From Symbiodinium natans (lineage: Eukaryota > Sar > Dinophyceae > Suessiales > Symbiodiniaceae): a stretch of DNA of 64,000 nucleotides. Shown one piece after another: positions 54,916 to 64,000 of this stretch; within the stretch, counting starts at the first letter, position 1; the number at the start of each line of letters is the position of its first letter. The DNA is taken from assembly GCA_905221605.1 (NCBI GenBank), contig CAJNDS010000013.1, positions 1 through 64,000 of the forward strand. The letters are read 5' to 3'. A program made the position numbers and the translations under genes. The notes under the pieces were generated by a model. It had not been told where the DNA came from and did no database searches. It was given only the letters and a program-made list of their open reading frames with translations.

Positions 54916-56930
54916 GGCTGTGCAGGGCGTGTACTTCAGCATAAGCTGGCTCTGGAAGAGATTATGGGGGGCTAGAGGGATTCATCATAGGGTACTGTTG
55001 GGTTTTCTGGGCTTCTGTAACGCCCCATGCATTCTTGAGTAGATTTTGTGGGGTCTTTTGAGGCTTTACAATTTATAGCTTAGGACATAGGCCGCGCTGG
55101 CGCTCCCCAACGCTTTGTGGACCCAAGAGGGAAAACTGGCTATTTTAACAGGTTAGTCGAGGGTTTAGGGTTTAGGGTTTAGGGTTTAGGGTTTAGGGTT
55201 TAGGGGTATTTAAGGTAGAGCACACACAAGAAGTATCCGTGAAATACTCCGAGTGCTGAGCTGTTTCTGGCGGAGGCTCGCGGGCGTCTCGCTGCCACTG
55301 CATTAACAGATCGCACTCCTCGCACCCATGGCCTTTGGCCCTAGGGGCGCGGAGGCTCGATAATTAGCACGGGAATTTGACTTTCGCATTTAGCCCTGAA
55401 AACTCAAATCTCGACAGGCTCTGAACAGAATTCCTAAAGCACCTACGTCGCGAAATAGCGTGAAGCAAGAAACCCGAAACTCCTAAACCCTAAACCCTAA
55501 ACCCCAAATCCTCAACCTACTGGTGTGTCGCACCCTCGGGTTGCAGACTTTAGGGTTTCCAGGGCTTAGCAAGGTCTACTTTGGGGTTCAGGACCCTAAA
55601 CCCTAAAGCCCAGCAGTTACAAAGTTGAGAGCTCAGGTGGTCTGTCGTTTAGTTCCTAACGCACCACTTGGTACCCCAATAACCATAGTACAATAAGGGC
55701 ACCCTCTTTTGGGTTGGTGAATTTTTCAGGTAACCTTGAACCAAAAAAAAAGAATAAAGGGTACCACTGGGCTACCAAGTAACGCACCAAACCCCGAGAT
55801 TACTCTAAATCCTCCAACTTTGAACTCTCTATCCTTCAAGCTGCGGTTAGGGCTGAGTGCTTAGGGTTATCAGGTCCATGAACCCTAAACTACCCCTAAA
55901 CCCTTTTTTACCCTGAGGCCCCTCCTTCACAAGTTCGAACAACCCATAGACTGGTTAAGGGTTCAGGGATCAGGGCTTTGTAGGTTGCCCCAAGGATTAA
56001 TTTAGATCAACTTCCACGAACAGGATGATCGGGAAGTAGTTGTTCTTAAGTGGGTTCTTCAGTAGGATAAGGCCAATTAGGGCCCCTTTTCTTAGTACTT
56101 TTACCTCTACTTTAGACCTGATTTCTGCTCCCCGATCCATCGACTACTGGGTCAGGGCCCACAGCGCGCTTGAACCCAGGAGCAGCCTGCCAGGAGGCTT
56201 AGGGCTCAGGGTTTAGGGTTTAGGGTTTAGAGTTTCGGGTGGTGTGAGCATTATAAGCACCCTAAATACAGCTACCAGCAGTTGTAACTCTTGTTGCCTT
56301 ACTCCTACACCCTAAGCCCTAAACCCTAAACCCTACTTATAACTACCCACGAAATTCTCAGTAGGATGGAGGCGTGTAAGATTCGGGGCCACCTTGGCAG
56401 CACAACAGCCTGATCCTGCTAGCAGGGCCCTCGGGTCTGAGAGTTTAGGGTTTAGGGTTTAGGGCTTAGGGTCTTAGAGTTTAGGGTACATGATTCATAG
56501 GCTTTTTGCAGGGTTCTACACGCTTCGATGAGGTCTCATACTATACTTCCTTCTGCTGGGTTCCTTTACGATGTCTTAAACAACTCTTCGGAGGGAGTGG
56601 CTGGGAGTGAATATGGGGCTACTATACGTGGGACTCAGAACCCTACGTTGACATCTGCTGCCCTAGATCTGCATGCCGAACCCAGATGTTCTTCATGATC
56701 GTGGTGGCAGAACCTTTACGAAGTCGCACAGCTGATCTTCACCCCTAAACCCTAAGCCCTAAACCCTAAACCCTAAACCCTAAACCTGAACCCTAAACCC
56801 TAAACCCTAAACCCCAAAACCCTAAACCCTAACGTCCAGGAGCTTGAAGCTCCCGAGCGCCGTTCCGAGCGGCGTGGCCAGCGGCTTCGCTCCACGCGCC
56901 GGACCAGCTTGTCGACCAGGTCCTTCCCTA

Positions 56931-57080
56931 AGGGTCCATGTGCCTGTATAGTCTATACCTGGGCTCGAACGCTACTATACGTAAACCCTGAACCCTGAAC
57001 CCTAAACCCTAAACCCTAAACCCTAAACCCTAAACCCTTTGTAAGGCCCAAGTAGATACCATAATAGATACAAGGACCCT
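56931..57080. repeat. MITE-like hairpin, family C, copy with telomeric insert
   Basis: Arms AGGGTCCATGTGCC and AAGGACCCT with inner arms as in 26492-26596. The loop is expanded by about 48 bp of CCCTGAA/CCCTAAA repeat (56983-57040) exactly where the other copy has GAACCCCTTT. Confidence 0.85.
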
Positions 57081-57734
57081 GAGGGCTTCAAACCCACCCG
57101 CTTCGAGGCGGTGTGGAGCTCGTTCCACCTTGTCGACGGCTTCCGCACTCTTTCATGCAGGGATTAGGGTTTAGGGTTTAGGGTTTAGGGTTTAGGGTTT
57201 AGGGTTTAAGGTTTAGGGTTAAGGGTATGGGTTTATGGTCTAGGGTCTAGGGCTCCAGGCCATCTAGAACCCCAAACCCTAAACCCAAAATCCTATCCCT
57301 AAACCCTAAACCCCAAGTTGAAGCACTTGTTCCACTCCTGACGAAGGGTCCCCCCCTACTCCCGGAAAAAAAACTCCAGGAGGCCAGGAGGTTTAGAGTT
57401 TAGGGTTTAGGGTTTAGGGTTTAGGGTTTAAGGTTTAGGGCTTAGGATTTAGGGTTGTGGGTTTAGGGTTTAGGGCGGTATAGGCAACTGAGTACCTGAT
57501 AAGTAGCCCTCCCCCCTCCCCCCTCCCCCCCCCCCCAAACCTGGTGCCCTAAGTCCCCGAAACCCCCCAAAAACAAACATGTTCTAACAAAAGCCGATAT
57601 TCCGACTATTACTCTGTAAGCCCATGCATGGTAGGGTGCGCTAACTGCCCTGTCTTTACGCGGCACAGGGAAAAACCACGTTTGGGAGAAAACCCTGCGC
57701 CATGTTCCAAATCCCTGCACCCCCAGTCCCCAAA

Positions 57735-57895
57735 CCAACCCTAACCCTAAACCCTAAACCCTAAACCCTAAACCCTAAACCCTAAACCCTAAACCCTAGG
57801 GTTTCCTAAACCCCTGAAACCCCTAAACCCTGAACCCTAAACCCTAAACCCTAAACCCTAAATCCTAAACCCTAAACCCTAAACCCTAAACCCGA
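57735..57895 (-). repeat. Interstitial telomeric tract (CCCTAAA)n
   Basis: About eighteen units with a short G-rich interruption near 57798-57803. Confidence 0.88.
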
Positions 57896-58059
57896 CCCCC
57901 CCCCCCCCCCTCCCGCCAAACCAGCCCTATCCCCCTAAACCCGCAAACCAAACCAACCCCAAACCCGACAACTCTGGGTTCGCCTGCGGCTGAAAGTGTG
58001 GAGCCTGGTGCCGGAGGACACGTCCACGTTCGTGCCCCTGGTTACCTGTCGGTGGGTTG

Positions 58060-58500
58060 GGGGTTTGCGTGTTTAGGGTACTAGGGTTTAAGGTTTCTAG
58101 GGTTTGGGGGGCTGTCAGTGGGTTGGGGGTTTAGGGTACTAGGGTTTAAGGTTTCTAGGGTTTGGGGGCTGTCAGTGGGTTGGGGTTTGCGTGTTTAGGG
58201 TACTAGGGTTTAAGGTTTCTAGGGTTTGGGGGCTGTCAATGGTTGGGGTTTACGTGTTTTGGGTACTTGGGTTTAAGGTTGCTAGGGTTTGGGGGCTGTC
58301 AGTGGGTTGGGGTTTACAAATCTAGGGTACTAGGGTTTAAGGTTTCTAGGTTTTGGGGGTTGAGTGTTTGAGCGATTAGGGTATTAGGTTCCATTCATTT
58401 TCAGGGTTTTAGGGTATGAGGGTTTGAGGGTTTGAGCTGGTTTACGTGTTTAGGGTACTAGGGTTTAAGGGTTCTAGGGTATCAGGGTTTGAGGGTTTTT
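58060..58500 (+). repeat. Minisatellite, unit about 65-70 bp
   Basis: Five to six tandem copies containing GTGTTTAGGGTACTAGGGTT, TAAGGTTTCTAGGGTTTGGG and GGCTGTCAGTGGGTTGGG, degenerating at the right. Confidence 0.88.
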
Positions 58501-59044
58501 GGGTATAGAAAGGGTTTAGGGTTTGGGGGTTGCGGGCGAACCATAGTAGATACCCAGACCCCAAAACGGATTATGGTTATGTTAGCTGTATCTGCTTCGC
58601 GGCCAACGTAGACCCTCGATTCAAATGTCCCTAGGCCCTAAATACCTTAGGTCCTAGATAACCCTAAACCCTAAACCCTAAACCCTAAACCCTAAACACT
58701 AAGCACCCGAAGCCAAACCCTCAATGGTGGTTTCCGAAATGAGGGGCACCTTATTGGGGTCCTTGTCATAAGGGAATCCTACTATTTGGGGGTCTACTCA
58801 CTGGCCCAAAACCCAAGGAAATAAAAGTTCAAACTTTCAGAATAAACTACCTTATAAGAAGCCCAAAAGTTGAAAAGTTGGGTTTCGAGCCAGTAAGTCT
58901 ATATTGGGGTCCCCTACTATTTTCGTAAACCCCTACAAACTCTAACCCTACAAGTGCATCTGGAGCCTTGCACTTCGCAATTAATTGAGCCTGGAGTGCG
59001 TGGTCTAAGGCTGCATGATGAAGCAGTACCATTCTGGAAGTTGG

Positions 59045-59120
59045 TTTAGGGTTTAGGGTTTAGGGTTTAGGGTTTAGGGTTTAGGGTTTAGGGTTTAGGC
59101 TTTAGGCTTTAGGCTTTAGG
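59045..59120 (+). repeat. Telomeric tract with TTTAGGC tail
   Basis: About seven TTTAGGG units, then four TTTAGGC units, a variant not seen in clusters elsewhere in the window. Confidence 0.85.
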
Positions 59121-59615
59121 AGGCAATACGGAATTTGGTGCGCCCAAACACCTGGTCGGTATGGTTTCTGGGTACAGAATTCCATAGAAGAGGTACTTTG
59201 ACAAAGGCACTGTCGGGATGACACGTCTCGAATTAGCACTTGGGCGGCCGTGCATGTCTGGCATCAACCTAATCCCTAAACCCTAAACCCTAAACCCTAA
59301 ACCCTAAACCCTAAACCCTAAACTCCTCATCCTAGGCGTCAGGCATTTACGGTAGCAGAGTCGTTGGTGAAGCTTGTCGTGGAGGATGCCTTCGCGGAAA
59401 GGAAGTGGGTCAGAAGTTCGGGCTTCTGTGGAGCAGGTTTAGGGTTTAGGGCTAGGGTTTAGGGTTTAGGGTTTAGGGTTTAGGGTTTAGGGTTAGGGTT
59501 TAGGGTTTAGGGTTTAGGGTTAGGGTTTAGGGCTTAGGGTTTGGGTTTAGACTTTAACGAAAATAGACCCAATTAGGAGGATTCCCTTTTGAGAGGACGC
59601 CCAATAAGGTACTCC

Positions 59616-59618
<3 letters not shown>

Positions 59619-59649
<31 letters not shown>
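59619..59649 (-). repeat. Poly-C tract
   Basis: About thirty consecutive C on the + strand. Confidence 0.9.
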
Positions 59650-59653
<4 letters not shown>

Positions 59654-59979
59654 TCGTAAACCCCCATATAGGACAACACACGAATGCTTCATTTAAACCA
59701 CAACACATATGCCAACTCCTACTTGCCCTGCTGATGGTTTGGGTTTAGAAGGGTTTAGGGAACATATGAAGTGGGATGCACACCTAAGCCATGACCGTGA
59801 ACGTAGGGTCCAGGGTTTAGGGCTTGGGGCTTAGTAGGGTTTAGGGTTTAGGGTTCAGGGATGTGGTGGATGGGGGGCGGGGGGGTGCGGGGGGAGAACC
59901 CCTGGATGGGTCCTTGGGAACCAAACGAACCCTAACAGGCTTCTTTCTGCTATAGGTAAGGTCTTTAACGTAGTGGGGA

Positions 59980-60131
59980 GTATACTGGGAGGGTCATGGT
60001 ACTTATTAACCAAGTATAACTGTACGTAGAACCCCACTTATAAGCCCCTTAACTTCCCGAAGATGGTTATAAGTACAGTTATAAGTCTACAGGTATAATT
60101 GGCTACTAAGTACCATGAACCTCCAAGTAGT
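59980..60131. repeat. MITE-like hairpin, family A copy 2
   Basis: GGGTCATGGTACTTATTAAC against GGCTACTAAGTACCATGAAC, ending CCTCCAAGTAG as at 12857-13007. Confidence 0.75.
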
Positions 60132-60149
60132 GGCATACACCATTTTTAG

Positions 60150-60327
60150 GGATCATGTGGCCTTTAAGGGTGGATATATGCCGCTGAAGCATGTCACATT
60201 GTCGAAATAGCCCGCGCATGCAGGCTTTGTCCAGAAGCGCCCTTGCCATTTTTCTCTCATTGCCAGCTTCTTTCAATGGTATTGCCACGGAAGCACCCGC
60301 AGCCAGGCGAAGATTTGCGAGTTGAGC
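60150..60327 (-). other. Coding-like segment, unidentified
   Basis: Open minus frame AQLANLRLAAGASVAIPLKE, AGNERKMARALLDKACMRGL, FRQCDMLQRHISTLKG, helix-rich and basic. Family A hairpin follows within 20 bp. Possible exon of a minus-strand gene. Confidence 0.45.
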
Positions 60328-60590
60328 TTACATCTCGGGAATATGCGACATGGGAGCCCATGGTGGCCCGCTGCTTAAAAAGCGGAAGCCGACAGCCTCC
60401 AGTTCATGGTTGGGACAGCATTATAAATCTAAACTATTCCGTATTAAACCTCAGTACACTTAAACATGTAACATGTTACCGCACTATGACAAAGGCCTCA
60501 TGTGTCGGATCAACCAAGAGCCTCCCGGCTCTCGATGGAAGACTTGCGGGTAAGCAGAGCGAACTCTGCACCCAAAATCTAAACTCCCTA

Positions 60591-60682
60591 GTTCTTAGTA
60601 GAGAATGAGGAAATTAGGGCCCTATATGTACCCTTTAAGGAACTATATAGAGTACCTCATTCCCTCATTCCCTACTAAGAAC
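60591..60682. repeat. MITE-like hairpin, family I
   Basis: GTTCTTAGTAGAGAATGAGG against CCTCATTCCCTACTAAGAAC, with a second internal palindromic block TATATG...CTATATAG. Confidence 0.8.
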
Positions 60683-62160
60683 CAGCCAGAGAAGCCAAAC
60701 CAAGCCATCCTAATAAAGGTCCAGTCCGGGATGTTTCGCCGGGCTCCCTTGTGCTTGCTTGCTGAGGGTTCAGGCTTTAGGGTTTAGGGTTTAAGGATTA
60801 GGGTTTAGGGTTTAGGGTTTAAGGTTTAGGGTTTGCCAACATCGGGCCCAATCAGGATTTCCGGCTCTGCTTCAACAAGACAGGTAGCCAGCTCGTTAAG
60901 GATGGTGCCCTATGGGTACCCTAACCCTAAACCCTAAACCCTAAACCCTAAACCCTACACCCTAAACCCCCAACCCCAAACCCTAAACCCTAACCCTGAG
61001 AGGCTGGAACCTAGTAGGCCCAAAAACTCCAGTTCATAGAGAGCCTGCCATCTCAGGGCCCTTTGTGCACTCCTTGGCCTAACCAAAGCCTCGATTGCAA
61101 ATAAGCACCCCGCGGTTTAGGGTTTAGGGTTTAGGGTTTAGGGTTTAGGGTTTAGGGTTTAGGGTTTAGGGTTTAGGGCTTTCCAATATTTCGAATGCCC
61201 ATCGGGCGCCCGACACCCTAAACTGAACCGTTTGAACTTGTTCTCCAGTTCTCCAGTTCTGTGAGTGGGCCGTGCCAATCTCCTTGAGGGTAGTCCCTCA
61301 ACCCAAAACCCAAAACCCCAAACACTAAGCCCTAAGCCCTAAGCCCTAAACCCTAAACCCTAAACCCTAAGCCCCAAGCCCCAAACCGAAACGACATGAG
61401 CCTCGGCTGCGAAGATGAATGTACTAGAATGCAACGGTCAAACGGGGTTCGTACCCAGGGAGCCTGAGCATAGGGCTCGATCAGCAATGGTTGCTTGAGT
61501 TTTCTGACTTCTGATTGACCTGGGGCGCTGTCCTGTGACTGATGTGATTGCTGTTTTGTCGTGCATGTTTCCCGTTGTTGATATCTTCGTTGTTGCGTGT
61601 CTTGTAGTTGTGCTGCCTAAACGCTCATTATCCTACTATACGTTCCCATGTTTCTCAAACGCGTGACGTGCTCAACCCTAAACCCTAAACCCTAAACCCT
61701 AAAACCCTAAACCCTAAACCCCAACAGTGCTTGACTTTTGTTTTCAATCCTCAACGCCCGTTTGGCCGAACAAAAGCTCACAATGATGCGCTCGGCTGCC
61801 ATGCCGGGAGAGTGCCACGAGGACAGGGCCAGGGATATTTTCCCTATGTTTTTTTACGTTTGTTTTTCTTGTTTCCCCCCCCGTTTTTTTGGTCGGTTTA
61901 GGGTTTAGGGTTTAGGGTTCAGGGTTTAGAGTTTAGGGTCTAGGGTCTCGGGTTTAGGGATTTTAGGGTTTATGCAAGATGTCATCGGACGTCCCATGCG
62001 AGAAGAACGCAAGAGATCCTTAGCGAAGAAGTGAATTATCAATTGACTGCAGAAAACTAAGATATCACCGCCTTCGCTGCCTGTGGCGTTTTTAGGGTTT
62101 AGGGATTTTAGGGTTTAGGGCATAGGGTTTAGTCTAGGGTTCAGGGTTTAGGGTTTAGGG

Positions 62161-62212
62161 TTGCTTGGCTTGCTTGGCTTGCTTGGCTTGCTTGGCTTGC
62201 TTGGCTTGCGTG
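62161..62212 (+). repeat. Tandem 9-mer (TTGCTTGGC)n
   Basis: About five and a half perfect copies. Confidence 0.9.
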
Positions 62213-62734
62213 GCCACACGGCCGGAAAAAAATAAGGAAAAACACGGAAAACAACTAAGCAAAAAAGACCGCCACCCGAGGACAGCAGCTCAAAAATAGG
62301 GTTTAGGGTTTAGGGTCGAGGGTGCCTAAACAAACCCCGAACCCTAAAACCCGAAACCCCAACCCCTCATCCTGGCACTCCCCCAACCGCGAGCAAGAGC
62401 AGGACGTAAATGGGTAGCACGTAGGCCCTCACTTTGGACTATCTACGTATGTACGTACGTACGGCTGCTTAGGGTTGAAAGCTTCGCATGTATCCCCCGA
62501 TCCCTTGAGAGCTGCCAAACCCGCAAAACAACATCTTGGCATTTGGGAATGGGTAGAGACATATTTAGGGTTTAGGGTTTAGGGTTATATGGCTAGATTT
62601 GGGTATGTCTGCAGGCTGCGAACTACTAGATTTCTTGCAAAGGTGCCGTGCTCAGCGGGGTTCCTGAGGAGTTTACAGCGAGCTCAAAGTACTGCTCAAA
62701 AAACTGCTTGCCTATTACGGACCTGGCATACATA

Positions 62735-62757
62735 CACAAACATACACACACACATAG

Positions 62758-62788
<31 letters not shown>

Positions 62789-62865
62789 CATATATATATA
62801 TATATGTGTATGTATGTATGCGTGCATATATATATATATATATGTACGTATGAACATAGATATAT
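62735..62865. repeat. AT/ACAT microsatellite
   Basis: (AC)n, (AT)n and (GTAT)n runs. Tyr/Ile-rich open frames here are repeat translations. Confidence 0.9.
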
Positions 62866-63305
62866 AGCTTGCGATCAATTCTACCGTGTTTTTCGGGGCC
62901 GATTGGGAGACGCGAATTAAAAAAAAAAAAACGCGATCTCGCTCCTGTAAGAGCAGATACAGAAGTCTGAGTCATATTCCGAACTGCTCCAAGAGTTCTT
63001 TCAAAGTGCTGGTTGTCTACTTTTTGCTCTTTCTGTTTGTTGCCTTGCTGTTCGGTCCCCTCTTGCCTCTCTCTCCCCCCTCCTCTTCATTTGATTTCCG
63101 TCCACATTTCTTCGTATTTGGTCCATAAATGGCCTAGTGCAAGCACTACTTGACTAGAAACAAGCACGTTTGGGTAGACAAAACACATATAAACCGTAAA
63201 CCCTGAACCCTGAACCCTGAACCCTAAACCCTACAGTAACCATGCCCCAACGTCCCAAAGCATCTGAAATGGCCTCTGAGCATCGCCTCAACGAGACTCA
63301 ACATG

Positions 63306-63415
63306 AGTGTTTCCCAAAATAGGGGTACCCTTTTTATACCCCAGATAGAAGATAAATCCCTTCAAAGGGACCCCCCCTAAAAAGGGTACCCCTATTCTCG
63401 GAAACCCCCCACATC
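63306..63415. repeat. MITE-like hairpin, family E copy 3
   Basis: TTTCCCAAAATAGGGGTACC against GGTACCCCTATTCTCGGAAA. Confidence 0.8.
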
Positions 63416-63544
63416 TAAATACACAGCCAATCCTACGTTGTCGGCCTCAGAGGTGGGTGTCACAGAAGCTGCCCTCCACTGCCCAGTGTTCCCTATACCC
63501 TAAACCCGAAAAACAAAAACTGCTGCGTCTGTCCCGTATATAGC

Positions 63545-63880
63545 ACATACATACATACATACATACATACATACATACATACATACATACATGCATGCAT
63601 GCATGCATACATACATACATACACACATTCCTATATGTATATCTTTAAATAGGTGACCAATATGTATATGTATGTATGTATGTATATGTAAAGACAAATA
63701 TATCATTAATTGTGTTAATTCTGATGTATTCATATGTATATATATATATACATACATACACATCATACTCACAGGTATACATGTACACATATGCACATAC
63801 AAAAATACATACATACATCTACATGCATGCATACATACATACAGACAGGCAGACAAACGTTCATACATACATTCACTAAC
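63545..63880. repeat. (CATA)n / (CATG)n microsatellite
   Basis: Long tetranucleotide runs with AT interruptions. His/Tyr/Cys-rich frames across it are artefacts. Confidence 0.9.
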
Positions 63881-64000
63881 TGTATGCTATGTACACCGTC
63901 ATGCCCCACTGTACAGAAACTAAGCTCATGGGCCCCGTGCATTCCCATGTCTTGCAGCAATCCCCGAAAGCGAGAAAAAATCATCAACTCTCTTAGGCCA

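Larger units (their letters stand above)
50456..64000. other. Repeat-rich region with further minus-strand coding-like islands
   Basis: The architecture is the same as 21-50 kb. Short islands flanked by C-rich repeat below and G-rich repeat above read open on the minus strand near 51605-51680 (ADAEARTRVSRHKARAP), 53160-53195 (APSKEGSRAATPE), 56865-56925 (DLVDKLVRRVERSRWP), 57090-57150 (SAEAVDKVERAPHRLEA) and 61730-61835 (MAAERIIVSFCSAKRALRI). They may be more N-terminal kinesin exons or a neighbouring gene. 50700-51200, 55500-56200 and 63000-63300 hold nothing I recognise. Confidence 0.45.

Noticed and set aside
60243-60608. 121-codon plus-strand ORF
   Set aside because: The minus strand of the same stretch has more protein-like composition. 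The plus frame crosses a diverged repeat and ends in a hairpin arm.
62589-62975. Tyr/Ile-rich open frames
   Set aside because: They follow AT/ACAT microsatellite repeats in several frames at once.
63500-63987. Cys/His/Tyr-rich open frames
   Set aside because: They are translations of CATA/CATG tetranucleotide repeats.
1-64000. Coccidian (Eimeria-like) genome, which also has AAACCCT repeats
   Set aside because: GC/GA donors, the spliced-leader-like motif, the retroelement style and the lack of CAG repeats fit a dinoflagellate better. Not excluded by sequence alone.

Overview
The window looks like nuclear DNA of a dinoflagellate, most likely a Symbiodiniaceae/Suessiales-type genome. This is an inference from four things in the sequence. 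TTTAGGG telomere-type repeats occur in both orientations throughout. The introns use GC and GA donors as well as GT. Part of the dinoflagellate spliced-leader sequence is present. A retroelement fragment resembles those common in these genomes. No bacterial operon, tRNA, rRNA or CRISPR array was seen.

Layout. 1-2.2 kb is telomere-repeat-rich flank. 2234-11079 is a nearly pristine LTR retrotransposon. It has 287-bp LTRs differing at one base, a 5-bp target duplication (CCCTA) inside telomeric repeat, a copia-type primer site matching the anticodon arm of initiator tRNA-Met, and a polypurine tract. It carries one 2611-codon ORF with WW, S1, SAM-like and six CCCH zinc-finger modules. I can find no protease, integrase or reverse transcriptase in it, so it appears to be non-autonomous.

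From about 50.5 kb down to about 20.3 kb, on the minus strand, lies a kinesin-14-type gene (coiled-coil N-terminus, C-terminal motor) that no long ORF reveals. Its exons are 9-81 bp and are separated by introns of roughly 0.5-3 kb. Twenty motor exons were placed by motif and reading phase. They give about 320 codons, including P-loop GQTGAGKT, switch I ESSRSH and switch II DLGGSE, with no frameshift seen. More coding-like islands on the same strand extend toward both ends of the window.

The most striking pattern is in the introns. In the sense direction many start, just after the donor, with (TTTAGGG)n and end, just before the acceptor, with (CCCTAAA)n. The intron ends could therefore pair through telomeric repeats. 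The introns also hold at least nine families of short hairpin (MITE-like) repeats. One MITE has a copy with telomeric repeat inserted in its loop and another copy without it. There are also a dead reverse-transcriptase fragment, G-tracts, AT microsatellites and two minisatellites.

All exon calls were made by eye, so boundaries at weaker sites may be off by a few bases.
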